A stretch of 29,597 nucleotides of DNA. Source: JBLHGU01 sp047615875 (GTDB lineage: Bacteria > Pseudomonadota > Gammaproteobacteria > Arenicellales > CAJQKF01). Positions 16,489 to 24,824 of this stretch are shown here, one piece after another. Where the stretch lies: assembly GCA_047615875.1 (NCBI GenBank), contig JBLHGU010000044.1:1-29597 (forward strand), given 5' to 3'. Positions within the stretch are counted from its first letter, which is position 1. Each line of letters starts with the position of its first letter. Position numbers and translations under genes: made by a program. The notes below the pieces were generated by a model. That model ran no database searches. It was not told the DNA's origin and saw only the letters and a program-made list of their open reading frames with translations.

Positions 16489-17403
16489 ATGTATGAGATA
16501 CGAAGCTTTATAAAACACCCATCTATCGCACATAATGCGATCAAGCTAACGGTGTTATTTTTCTTTACGCTAGGTTTTAACTCGGCTTGCGCTGATGAGC
16601 TGACCACAACAAAGGTCACCGACTCAATACATATCGTCAATGGTAAAGGCGGTAATATTGGTGTATTTGTGGGAGCGGATGGCACCTACATGATCGATGA
16701 TAAGTTTGCAGGTATGGGCGAGGATATTGTATCGGCAGTTAAAGCTTTAGGTGGCGATCATCCTAGGTATCTTTTTAATACCCATTTTCACGGTGATCAC
16801 ACCGGGAGTAATGAGCATTTTGGTAGTGCAGGCTCTGTGATTGTGGCTCATCACAATGTAAGAATACGCTTAGAAAAGGGCTCTTCTATCGCAACATTTA
16901 ATATGGTAACTCCGCCCGCGGCCAGTCAGGCGTTGCCTGATATTACTTTTGATTCGGACGCGGCTTTCCATATCAATGGCGAACGAGTGCGTGTTTATCA
17001 TATTCCCAATGCACACACAGACGGTGATGCTATTGTTCACTTTGAAGGTTCTAATGTCATTCATGCAGGAGATACTTTTTTCAATGGCTTCTATCCGTTT
17101 ATCGATGTCAGTAATGGTGGTTCGGTGCAAGGCGTGATCGATGCTGCAAATAGTATGTTGGCATTGAGTAACGATCAGACACTAATTATTCCGGGCCACG
17201 GCCCGCTGGCTAAGCCTGATGATTTGATGGCCTATCGTGATATGTTAGTCAGTGCAAATGCTGTCTTGAAATCATTAAAGACCGAAGGAAAATCAGCGGA
17301 ACAAGCCGCCGCAGAATACCCTTTATTAAACCTTGAAGAGCAATGGGGCGTAGGGATGTTTAGCAGCGAGAAGTGGATTTCTATTGTTTACGATAGCATC
17401 TGA
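16489..17403 (+). CDS. Exported metallo-beta-lactamase-fold hydrolase
   Basis: This 304-residue protein has a basic N-terminus and a hydrophobic stretch (LTVLFFFTLGF, 20-30) ending in SACA-DE, a plausible signal peptidase I site after Ala35, so it is probably periplasmic. The MBL zinc motif HFHGDH is at 99-104 (His99, His101, Asp103, His104), with His176 (NAHTDGD), Asp195 (IHAGDTFF) and His237 (PGHGPL) completing a two-zinc site. The pattern resembles the SoxH/quinoprotein-relay type of MBL protein more than a classical beta-lactamase; the substrate is unknown. The ATG at 16489 gives the complete signal peptide. Its 3' end and 17 bp beyond recur in decayed form at 5088-5173. Confidence 0.85.
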   Translation: MYEIRSFIKHPSIAHNAIKLTVLFFFTLGFNSACADELTTTKVTDSIHIVNGKGGNIGVFVGADGTYMIDDKFAGMGEDIVSAVKALGGDHPRYLFNTHFHGDHTGSNEHFGSAGSVIVAHHNVRIRLEKGSSIATFNMVTPPAASQALPDITFDSDAAFHINGERVRVYHIPNAHTDGDAIVHFEGSNVIHAGDTFFNGFYPFIDVSNGGSVQGVIDAANSMLALSNDQTLIIPGHGPLAKPDDLMAYRDMLVSANAVLKSLKTEGKSAEQAAAEYPLLNLEEQWGVGMFSSEKWISIVYDSI

Positions 17404-17614
17404 AATGTTTGCGAGGTGAGGATGCTGTCAACTTAGCATGCCATAAGTGATAATTCACAGATGAATATTTACTAGGGTCATCAGTGTGCACCCGATATTA
17501 TCAGGTAGCCGTGCTTGCTAGCTTGGCCAGAGCGCTTTTGTCAGCTGGGTTGTACGGACTGACGGCATCTAGTCAAATCAACTTTGATGACGCAAAAAAT
17601 TGCAATTTTTACTC
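17404..17614. other. Intergenic, no gene seen
   Basis: The first 17 bp after the MBL stop are shared with the relic near 5157-5173. Beyond that I see no coding frame. A 16-bp perfect palindrome, five A, TTGCAA, five T, lies at 17595-17610 and could be an operator or part of the adjoining terminator. Confidence 0.35.
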
Positions 17615-17640
17615 CTCAAAAAGACTTTTCTGAGTTTTTT
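17615..17640 (+). terminator. Candidate intrinsic terminator
   Basis: CTCAAAAAG pairs with CTTTTCTGAG (one bulge) around a one- to three-base turn, followed directly by TTTTTT at 17635-17640. The stem is AT-rich and so weak. Position and direction fit the end of transcripts coming from the MBL-fold gene, about 210 bp upstream, and it lies 66 bp before the next start. Confidence 0.4.
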
Positions 17641-17705
17641 GTATTGTTAGGGATTTGGCCCTGGCGTTAAACTATCATCTACGTGATCGGAATATGTGAA
17701 CGACT

Positions 17706-18455
17706 GTGTGGACTAAAGCGCTGCTAAAAACTAAATTCAAACCTACCGCCATACACCTTTCGCTTAGTCTGGTGATTTTTGCGGCTCTGGCCTACCTTAT
17801 TGTTTTTCATTGGTATCCAGTTCCATATTTTGAAGTTGATGGAGGTTGGCAGGGGATCAAGATTATTGCCCTGGTTGATCTGGTGTTAGGTCCGCTTATC
17901 ACGTTTCTGATATTCGATCCTGCCAAAACCAGGCGTGCGATTAGGTTTGATATTATGGTCATTGCTGTTTTTCAGATCGGCGCGCTAATTTACGGTATCC
18001 ATACCACCTATAGTCAGCGGCCGGTTGCCATTGTTCTCGTTGATGACTACGTTTTTCCTGTTACTTCTGAACTCTATCGCGGAACTCTGGATTCAACCGA
18101 TCAACTCGCCAGATTTAGTCCCGAGGAAGTACCGATCATCTATGCTGAATATCCGACCGTACGCGATGAGTTTGCCAAAGTCATGCGTGTAAAGAGAGAG
18201 CAAAAGATTCCTGAATATGCGCAGTTGCCGCTTTATCGTGATCACACTGCTTTTGTGAAACAATTGAAAGCCAAGCAGGCCTTCTTCGAAAATCAGTTGT
18301 CTGGATCTAAGCAGCAGGCTGCATTCACAACGTGGTTGGAGCAGAACGAATATCAACAAGACCAAATACTAATCGCTAAATTTACAGGTCGATATGGCCA
18401 AACCTGGCTACTTTTTGCCCAGGATGGACGTTATATCGATTATGTCGGGTTTTAA
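17706..18455 (+). CDS. TfpX/TfpZ-family type IV pilin accessory protein
   Basis: A 249-residue inner-membrane protein with three N-terminal hydrophobic segments (about 17-38, 48-70 and 82-101) and a soluble C-terminal half. The sequences FHWYPVPYFEVDGG, LVDLVLGPLITFLIF and RFDIMVIAVFQIGALIYGI match the conserved core of the TfpX/TfpZ family, which in Moraxella, Acinetobacter and Neisseria assists pilin assembly or stability and is normally encoded beside the major pilin gene. No pilin gene is next to it here. The start is GTG 17706 without a clear ribosome site; a later start would cut into the first membrane segment. It follows the candidate terminator, so it is probably transcribed alone. 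Confidence 0.75.
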   Translation: MWTKALLKTKFKPTAIHLSLSLVIFAALAYLIVFHWYPVPYFEVDGGWQGIKIIALVDLVLGPLITFLIFDPAKTRRAIRFDIMVIAVFQIGALIYGIHTTYSQRPVAIVLVDDYVFPVTSELYRGTLDSTDQLARFSPEEVPIIYAEYPTVRDEFAKVMRVKREQKIPEYAQLPLYRDHTAFVKQLKAKQAFFENQLSGSKQQAAFTTWLEQNEYQQDQILIAKFTGRYGQTWLLFAQDGRYIDYVGF

Positions 18456-18748
18456 CAAAGACATTTAAGTTCATGAGCAACGGTATGAATGATGTTTAAA
18501 TATTAGACACGCCCTTTTGACCTCTAGTTTCCGATTGTATGCGGGAGTCTCACATTACACACAGATCAACTAGCTGGGAACAGCTATGAAGGCCGTAGAG
18601 AATGGATTCAGGATCGGACATTTGATAGCCCGTAGGTAATCGAAATCATTAATGCCTTTCATTTCCTGCTGGAATAGGGAGAATATAGGCTAATTCTTCC
18701 TGCGCTATGCCAAGTTAACCTGGCGGTACTACCACTGATGCTTGGACT

Positions 18749-20296
18749 ATGAGTACATCCAGAACCGCACACCATTCCCGTGGCGGGCGCAAAGCGCGCA
18801 TAAAAGAACGTCAACGTCCAGTTACTAACCGAGCACCCTATATTCATCGCCAACTATCTACCTTCAATATTCTCAATGAAGAGGGTTTAAGTCTGATCGA
18901 ACAGCAGGCAGACAAAATTCTTGAGGAGATTGGTATGGAGTTTCGTGACGATCCGGAAATTCTTGGAATCTTTAAACAGCATGGTTGCGATGTGCGGGGC
19001 GAGAGAGTGCGCTTCGATGCAGGTTTTTGTCGACAGACGATTCAAGCCACGGCCCCGGCACAATTTACCCAACACGCACGCAATAGTGATAACAATGTTG
19101 TGCTTGGTGGAAACAATACCGTTCTGTGTCCTTCCTGGGGACCGCCCTTCGTCTCGGATCTGGATCAGGGTAGGCGTTATGCGACGCTGAATGACTTCGA
19201 AAACCTGGTCAAAATACACCATACCATTGAGCATTTACATCATTCCGGTGGCGTGGTTTGCGAACCGGTGGACCTGCCCGCAAACAAGCGTCATCTAGAT
19301 ATGTTGTATACCCATATTCGCTACTCTGACCGTGCATTCATGGGGGCATTTATAGGTTCCGAACGCGCTACTGATGCCATCGAAATGGCGGCTATCTTGT
19401 TTGGACGTGAGTTTATGCAGGACAATGCGGTTTTGTACTGTGTCAGTAATACCAATGCGCCACTGGTGATGGATGCGCATATGTCTGGCGCATTAAAAAC
19501 CTATGCTCGGGCACGCCAGCCCGTTGCGTGTACACCCTGGACTCTGGCTGGTGCCATGAGTCCCTGTACTGTTGCTGGAACCATGGCCCAGGTCTTAGCA
19601 GAGGCTATGGCATGCCTGGCATTGGTGCAAATGATAGAGCCTGGTGCTCCCTGCTTAATGGGTAGTTTCGCAAGCACCATGTCTATGCAAAGCGGCGCGC
19701 CTACTTTCGGCACACCGGAAGCCGCCAAAATGGTTCTGGCCTCTGGTCAATTAGCTCGCAGACTGGGTGTGCCCTTACATACGGTTGGCTCTCTATCGGC
19801 TTCTAAACTGCCGGATGCCCAGGCAGAGCAGGAAGCCACCTGGGGGCTCGTTATGTCGATGTTTGCCGGTGCAAATTTGATTAATCACGCAACTGGCTGG
19901 CTCGAAGGCGGTCTGGTTACCGGCTTTGAGAAAACCATGCTGGACGCAGATCTGTGCGGCAAGGTGGCACGTTTCTTTGAAGGCATTGATTTATCTGAAG
20001 AGGCTTTTGCAATGTCTGCCATAAGGGAAGTCGGCCCTGGTGCACACTTTCTGGGTAGCAGTCATACTCAGGATAATTTTCTGGGGGCGTTTTATCAGTC
20101 CACATCCAGTGACAATAATTCATATGAGCAGTGGCGAATCGACGGTAGTCTGGATGCTGCGCAAAGAGCAAACCTTCAATGGAAAGAGCGATTGCAAAAC
20201 TATCAGGACCCAGGCCTTGATCCTGCTATCGATGAGGCATTGCAGGCCTATATAACCAAGCGCAAGGCTAGCGAACCGGATCGGGACTACTTTTAG
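18749..20296 (+). CDS. Trimethylamine methyltransferase (MttB) superfamily protein, non-pyrrolysine type
   Basis: This 515-residue protein begins with a His/Arg/Lys-rich tail (RTAHHSRGGRKARIKERQRP) typical of proteobacterial MttB-like proteins and continues with ILNEEGLSLIEQQADKILEEIG and the TIM-barrel body, including LMGSFASTMSMQSGAPTFGTPE (303-324) and VPLHTVGSLSASKLPDAQAEQE. Archaeal MttB uses an in-frame UAG (pyrrolysine) in the barrel; this gene has none, which places it with the large non-Pyl branch. Characterised non-Pyl members such as MtgB demethylate glycine betaine or other quaternary amines, giving the methyl to a corrinoid protein. No corrinoid partner is visible nearby, so the acceptor is uncertain. 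The flavoproteins and Rieske enzyme support a methylated-amine substrate. Confidence 0.85.
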   Translation: MSTSRTAHHSRGGRKARIKERQRPVTNRAPYIHRQLSTFNILNEEGLSLIEQQADKILEEIGMEFRDDPEILGIFKQHGCDVRGERVRFDAGFCRQTIQATAPAQFTQHARNSDNNVVLGGNNTVLCPSWGPPFVSDLDQGRRYATLNDFENLVKIHHTIEHLHHSGGVVCEPVDLPANKRHLDMLYTHIRYSDRAFMGAFIGSERATDAIEMAAILFGREFMQDNAVLYCVSNTNAPLVMDAHMSGALKTYARARQPVACTPWTLAGAMSPCTVAGTMAQVLAEAMACLALVQMIEPGAPCLMGSFASTMSMQSGAPTFGTPEAAKMVLASGQLARRLGVPLHTVGSLSASKLPDAQAEQEATWGLVMSMFAGANLINHATGWLEGGLVTGFEKTMLDADLCGKVARFFEGIDLSEEAFAMSAIREVGPGAHFLGSSHTQDNFLGAFYQSTSSDNNSYEQWRIDGSLDAAQRANLQWKERLQNYQDPGLDPAIDEALQAYITKRKASEPDRDYF

Positions 20297-20412
20297 AAAA
20301 ACCGGGCCCACTAGTGACTAATATTGTGTAAAAATGGTCTGCAGGGTTTCAACTAAACGAGCCTTTACAAGAGAGTGAATGCCATTAAAATATTCAACAA
20401 TAGAGCTAAAAG

Positions 20413-21621
20413 ATGACAATTGGTGTTGGTGGTTCAACTATTGAAGCCGAGCTGGAAAAGCTTGGTAGTTCAGAGTTAAAAACAGATCCTGTTTCGCTGG
20501 ATGTTTATCAAAACAGAATTAAACAGGCGCAACAAAGGATGCGGCAACAGGGTATTAGTGCGCTATATCTAAATGGTGGTAGCAATCTGTACTACTTTAC
20601 CGGAACGAGGTGGTACCCCAGTGAGCGTATGGTCGGAGCTCTGATTACCAACGATTCTGTTGAATATATTGCGCCGTATTTTGAACGTGGAACGCTGGAA
20701 GGTTTCACTGAGGTAGAAGGCGACATACATACCTGGCATGAACATGAGAGCCCGTACCAAAAACTGGTCGATATTCTTGTTGCTAAGGGTCTGCACAAGG
20801 ACACAGTTGCCATAGACGAAAAGGCACCCTATTTTTTGGTTGATGGTTTGCAGCAGGTCGGTGCTGGTATCAATTGGTGTTCAGCGCAGTGCATAACGGA
20901 GCCCTGCCGAATTGTTAAATCCGATCAGGAGATAAGCTATTTAAAGCAGGCCAAGGCATTGACTATGCAAGTGCATAGAGCGGCAGCTGCTATCCTCAAA
21001 GAAGGCATATCTACCATAGAAGTTGAACATTTTATCGAGACTGCCCATCGCCGGCTCGGTACTTCCGGCTCTGCATTTTGTATTGTTCTATTTGGTGAGG
21101 CAACTTCTTATCCTCACGGCGTTAAGTATCCGCAGTATTTGGCTAAAAACGACATGGTGTTGATTGATACCGGTTGTCGTGTCATGGGGTATCACTCAGA
21201 CATTACCCGAAGCTATGTATTTGGTGACCCTACAGAACAACATCGACAAATCTGGAATATCGAGAAAGAGGCGCAGGCGGCAGCTTTTTCCGCAGCTCAA
21301 CTTGGGATCCCATGTTCCGCGGTGGATAAGGCTGCTCGAGATGTAATCACCTCTCATGGACTGGGACCGGATTATGCACTCCCTGGTCTTCCGCATAGAA
21401 CCGGTCATGGCGTGGGTCTGGATATTCATGAAGCGCCCTATATCGTACGCGGTAATGAAACGATACTTGCCAAGGGTATGTGTTTCTCCAATGAGCCGAT
21501 GATCTGTGTGCCAGGAAAGTTTGGTGTTCGGTTGGAAGATCATGTCTATATAGATGATAACGGACCCCAATGGTTTACCGAGCCTTCCCATAGCGTTGAT
21601 GATCCTTTTGGAAAAGATTAG
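20413..21621 (+). CDS. M24-family metallopeptidase (Xaa-Pro dipeptidase/creatinase fold)
   Basis: This 402-residue protein has an N-terminal creatinase-like domain (about 30-165) and a C-terminal pita-bread domain. All five metal ligands of M24 peptidases are present: Asp252 (VLIDTG), Asp263 (HSDITR), His332 (RTGHGVGLDIHE), Glu361 (FSNEP) and Glu375 (VRLED). Intact ligands favour an Xaa-Pro dipeptidase; creatinase itself lacks the metal. It lies 116 bp after the MttB-like gene on the same strand, so a peptide or betaine-derived substrate within amine catabolism is conceivable but unproven. It does not resemble the DMSP lyase DddP beyond the fold. The ATG at 20413 has only a weak upstream purine stretch. 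Confidence 0.85.
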   Translation: MTIGVGGSTIEAELEKLGSSELKTDPVSLDVYQNRIKQAQQRMRQQGISALYLNGGSNLYYFTGTRWYPSERMVGALITNDSVEYIAPYFERGTLEGFTEVEGDIHTWHEHESPYQKLVDILVAKGLHKDTVAIDEKAPYFLVDGLQQVGAGINWCSAQCITEPCRIVKSDQEISYLKQAKALTMQVHRAAAAILKEGISTIEVEHFIETAHRRLGTSGSAFCIVLFGEATSYPHGVKYPQYLAKNDMVLIDTGCRVMGYHSDITRSYVFGDPTEQHRQIWNIEKEAQAAAFSAAQLGIPCSAVDKAARDVITSHGLGPDYALPGLPHRTGHGVGLDIHEAPYIVRGNETILAKGMCFSNEPMICVPGKFGVRLEDHVYIDDNGPQWFTEPSHSVDDPFGKD

Positions 21622-21656
21622 ACAACCACTACATAGTGTAAAAATTAGTTATAGAA

Positions 21657-22025
21657 ATGGAACCACAGGTTAAAGACGCATTCGATTCATATCCCGAAGA
21701 TGCACGGGTTTTGCTAACGGAAATCAGACAGTTGATTTTCGACGTAGCAGAAGATGAGAATATCGCGGAAATTCAGGAAACTTTAAAATGGGGTGAGCCG
21801 GCCTATTTGTCAAAACCTGGTAGCACGCTAAGAATAGATTGGAAAGCTCAGCGCCCGGAACAAGTTTCGCTTTTCCTCAATTGCAATACAAAACTAGTAC
21901 AGACATTCAAGGAAGCTTATCCTGGCACATTTCAGTTTGTTGGAAATAGAGAATTGGCATTACCAATGTCAGAGTCGATCCCAATGATAGAACTCAGGTC
22001 CTGCATTTCTCTGTGCCTGCGTTAG
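21657..22025 (+). CDS. DUF1801 (YdhG-like) domain protein
   Basis: A 122-residue single-domain protein. The segments LLTEIRQLIFDVAEDE, IQETLKWGEPAYLS and LRIDWKAQRPEQVSLFLNC follow the conserved order of DUF1801 proteins, whose fold resembles frataxin/YdhG. The molecular function is unknown; family members have been linked loosely to iron or stress. It starts 35 bp after the M24 gene, so the two may be co-transcribed, but no ribosome site is visible. Length is normal for the family. Confidence 0.7.
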   Translation: MEPQVKDAFDSYPEDARVLLTEIRQLIFDVAEDENIAEIQETLKWGEPAYLSKPGSTLRIDWKAQRPEQVSLFLNCNTKLVQTFKEAYPGTFQFVGNRELALPMSESIPMIELRSCISLCLR

Positions 22026-22122
22026 CATAAGATTAAGCATTTGCCCTTGTTGGGTTTATGAGTCACCAATGAATCAGAATGCGTAATGTTAGTTCAACTA
22101 TTGTTCAACCAGGAGATAGAGC

Positions 22123-22596
22123 ATGAAAGGTTCTTGCCAATGTGGCGGTGTAAAATATCAAATCAATGCAGAATCGATAGCATTAGTTTTTTGTTATTGC
22201 ACAGATTGCCAGAAACTCTCGGCAGGTATAGGAAGTTATTCTATGCTGGTTACCGCTGATAATTTCGAGGTTCTTTCAGGTGATTTTAGTAGCTATGAAC
22301 GAGTGGGTAATAAAGGCGTAAGAAACCTTGCTCATTTCTGTACAGATTGTGGCAACAGAATATACGCGTTAAATCCGGAGTCGCCTGGTATTGTCAGAGT
22401 AAAAGCGGGTACCATAGATAACGCCAGAGCCCTGGATCCAGATGCTTACGTATGGATGCAAAGCGCTCCCGAGTGGGTGCGGTTGCCTGAAGGAGTCCTA
22501 ACCTATGACACCCAGCCAACACTTGAAGAAGGGCTGAAGGCTATTCAGGAGCGTCGACAATATCTTACGAAAAGGAACTGTTTAAATATTCAGTAG
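22123..22596 (+). CDS. GFA-family (CENP-V/glutathione-dependent formaldehyde-activating-like) zinc protein
   Basis: This 157-residue protein has the GFA cysteine pattern: Cys5-x-Cys7 (GSCQCGGV), Cys24-x-Cys26-x-x-Cys29 (FCYCTDCQ) and Cys73-x-x-Cys76 (HFCTDCGN), which bind two zinc ions. The family was named for Gfa of Paracoccus, thought to speed glutathione-formaldehyde adduct formation, although that activity is disputed for most members. Formaldehyde handling would suit neighbours that release it by demethylation. The ATG at 22123 has an AGGAG 7 bases upstream (22111-22115), the strongest ribosome site nearby. Its last 32 bp overlap the 3' end of the convergent kinase gene. Confidence 0.85.
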   Translation: MKGSCQCGGVKYQINAESIALVFCYCTDCQKLSAGIGSYSMLVTADNFEVLSGDFSSYERVGNKGVRNLAHFCTDCGNRIYALNPESPGIVRVKAGTIDNARALDPDAYVWMQSAPEWVRLPEGVLTYDTQPTLEEGLKAIQERRQYLTKRNCLNIQ

Positions 22597-23509
22597 CAAG
22601 TTGTTTTGCAATAATTAAATTACGTTGATTGCTTGCCTGGGCACCAGGCTCATCTAGTCGATTTATGATCCATCCAACATAGGTCAGCGATCTGAGCAGC
22701 ATAAATAGCTGAAGACTTGAATCATCTATTGGGCGAATCTGCTTGTATCCACTTAGGAAGCTGGACTTGAGAGTCTCATAGTCGGGCTCATGAATAATTT
22801 TAATTATGGTGGTGGCAATATCAAACAGACGAAAACCAAAACCGCCATCATCGAAGTCGATGAGCTGCACCAGATCTTTGTGTAGGATGACATTTTCGCG
22901 AATTAAGTCCGCATGAATCAAACCATAATCTAGTACAGACTCTAGTTTTTTTAACTCCTGTTCAGCCTCCACCCGGGCCGCAAGGAACAACTCTTTCTCA
23001 ATTGTAGTTAATGTTGGGTTGTCCCAGAATCTATCCCATAAAGGCGATTCCCCCAGCAGCCCATCACGGTCCCAGGCCCATCGACTAAAGTTCGCGGGCG
23101 GTTCCCAGGCATCCGATATCTCATGCAAACGAGCCATTTCTCGACCTAATATTGAAAAGGTCTGATTTCGATTCTCCAACTGTAACGGCTCACCATTAAC
23201 GCCTAACTGTTTACCAGGTAGCCAGCTCAGCACATCAACCTGAATGCCGTCAATTATCTCAAGTAATTGACCCTGTTTGGAGAGCAAGGGTGATGGTACG
23301 TGTAATCCACCCTGAAATGCTGCTTCCATCCATTGAAGCTCAGATAGAAGTTCGTTATTGGCATGATAACCGGGTCGGTGCAAGCGTAGCGCGAGTGTGC
23401 GGTTTTTGCACTCGACACGATAGACGTGATTTTCCCTTGCCGCTGCCAATTCAACCTTCGAGTTTTCAAGCGCCCATAGTTTGAGTGCCTTTTTAACGAC
23501 CTGCATCAT
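22565..23509 (-). CDS. APH-fold small-molecule kinase, hydroxylysine-kinase-like
   Basis: This 314-residue protein has the aminoglycoside-phosphotransferase fold: a catalytic loop LIHADLIREN (197-206; Asp201 as base, Asn206 as metal ligand) and LIDFDDGG (216-223; Asp218 for magnesium). Its start overlaps the stop of the class III enzyme by four bases (ATGA), so translation is coupled. APH-fold kinases next to, or fused with, class III phospho-lyases are known from the hydroxylysine kinase (AGPHD1) and phospho-lyase (AGXT2L) pair, so an amino-alcohol substrate is likely. Homoserine or choline-type kinase activity is the alternative. Its 3' end overlaps the GFA gene tail-to-tail by 32 bp. Confidence 0.8.
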   Translation of the reverse strand: MMQVVKKALKLWALENSKVELAAARENHVYRVECKNRTLALRLHRPGYHANNELLSELQWMEAAFQGGLHVPSPLLSKQGQLLEIIDGIQVDVLSWLPGKQLGVNGEPLQLENRNQTFSILGREMARLHEISDAWEPPANFSRWAWDRDGLLGESPLWDRFWDNPTLTTIEKELFLAARVEAEQELKKLESVLDYGLIHADLIRENVILHKDLVQLIDFDDGGFGFRLFDIATTIIKIIHEPDYETLKSSFLSGYKQIRPIDDSSLQLFMLLRSLTYVGWIINRLDEPGAQASNQRNLIIAKQLATEYLNSSFS

Positions 23510-24819
23510 TGTTGCGAGATTGAACTGTTCATGGCTTTATCCAGAACACTATCAAGCACATCAAAAAGAACATCCGCATTGTCGTTAGTGAAGGGTAAGG
23601 GTGGGCGCATTTTGAGTGTGTTCCGGGCCGGTCCCAGGCTGCTTAATAAAACACCTTGGTGGCGCATCTCATTAACTATAATTTCAGTTAGATTAGTTGC
23701 AGGTGCCCCGGTTTTTTTATCGGTAACCATTTCGGCACCAAAAAACAATCCAGATCCTCTAACATCACCAACACAAGCATGTTTGTCCTTCAGAATTCGC
23801 AATTTACCCTGAATATAGTCACCGGTTATCTTTGCATGTTCCATGAGTTTTTCCTCTTCTAGAACATCCAATACCGCCATAGCGGCCGCACAAGATACTG
23901 GATTGCCACCAAAAGTATTAAAATACCGAAACGAGTTTCTAAAAGCAGCCATGGTGTCGGCGCTGGTCACTACGGCACCGACTGGATGGCCATTGGCCAT
24001 CGGCTTACCCAGAGTCACAACATCCGGGGCAAAGGCCTGCTTCTGATGCCCCCACATATGACTGCCTAATCGACCAAAACCTGGCTGTACTTCGTCGCAG
24101 ATGACGATGCCCCCTGCGGCATGAACTTTATCTACTGCTGGTTTAAGCCAGCCAATGGGAAGATTGGGGAATCCTTCATTGGCAAAAAATGGGCAGACCA
24201 TCAGTGCGGAGAATCCATGTTCAGTCTTGCTTAAGGCTTCAATCTGTTCGCCAATAGCATCCGCGAAGACATGTGCGTGGGGCAAGCCAGCTTCGCCGCC
24301 CAGCGGTCTATAACTGTCTGGTGCTGGAACAAACCGAGCTCTGCCACTGGTTTTTACACCGGGCCCCATGCGTTGAGTAAGCTCCGCAACTGCAGTGGTA
24401 TTACCATGATAGGTGGAGTCAGTGACTATGACCCCGGTATTCCTGGTAACTCCTGTCGCCATACGTAAAGCAATATCATTCGCCTCTGACCCGGTGCAGG
24501 TCAGAATGGCTGTAGACAGATTGTCATCGAAGGTAGCTGTCAGGCGCTCAACATAATTCAGAATACCTTCATGCAAGTAACGTGTATGGGTGTTCAGAGT
24601 AGATGCTTGCTGACAGATGGCCTCAACAACCCGTGGATGACAATGACCTACATGGGGCACATTGTTATAACAGTCCAGATATTTCTTGCCTTCAGCATCC
24701 CATAACCAGACGCCTTCTCCCTTCACCAGATGTACGGGTTGATGGTAGAAAGTGGGAACATTAGGCCCGAGCAAGGCTCTTCGGCGATTGATTAGTTGTT
24801 GAATGTTGTCAGCTGGCAT
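23506..24819 (-). CDS. Class III PLP enzyme, probable amino-alcohol phosphate phospho-lyase
   Basis: A fold-type I PLP enzyme of about 437 residues. With numbering from the upstream GTG, VICDEVQPGFGRLG carries the cofactor Asp244 and TLGKPMANGHPVGAVV the PLP-binding Lys274; CTGSEANDIALR and DSTYHGNTTA form the phosphate-binding region. The YNNVPHVGHCHPRV and CDEVQPGFGR stretches are those of the AGXT2L1/AGXT2L2 subgroup, which eliminates phosphate and ammonia from phosphoethanolamine or phosphohydroxylysine and does not transaminate. The adjacent coupled kinase would supply the phosphorylated substrate. I prefer ATG 24819, 8 bases after AAGG, over GTG 24825, which overlaps the upstream stop and sits too close to that site. 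An ordinary omega-aminotransferase remains possible. Confidence 0.85.
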   Translation of the reverse strand: MPADNIQQLINRRRALLGPNVPTFYHQPVHLVKGEGVWLWDAEGKKYLDCYNNVPHVGHCHPRVVEAICQQASTLNTHTRYLHEGILNYVERLTATFDDNLSTAILTCTGSEANDIALRMATGVTRNTGVIVTDSTYHGNTTAVAELTQRMGPGVKTSGRARFVPAPDSYRPLGGEAGLPHAHVFADAIGEQIEALSKTEHGFSALMVCPFFANEGFPNLPIGWLKPAVDKVHAAGGIVICDEVQPGFGRLGSHMWGHQKQAFAPDVVTLGKPMANGHPVGAVVTSADTMAAFRNSFRYFNTFGGNPVSCAAAMAVLDVLEEEKLMEHAKITGDYIQGKLRILKDKHACVGDVRGSGLFFGAEMVTDKKTGAPATNLTEIIVNEMRHQGVLLSSLGPARNTLKMRPPLPFTNDNADVLFDVLDSVLDKAMNSSISQQ

Positions 24820-24824
24820 GTTCA

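Noticed and set aside
18749..20296. Possible pyrrolysine-containing MttB
   Set aside because: The frame is uninterrupted from start to stop and has no in-frame TAG, so it is the non-pyrrolysine type.
20413..21621. DMSP lyase DddP
   Set aside because: DddP shares the M24 fold, but this sequence follows the ordinary Xaa-Pro dipeptidase pattern with all five metal ligands and shows none of the DddP-like segments I remember.
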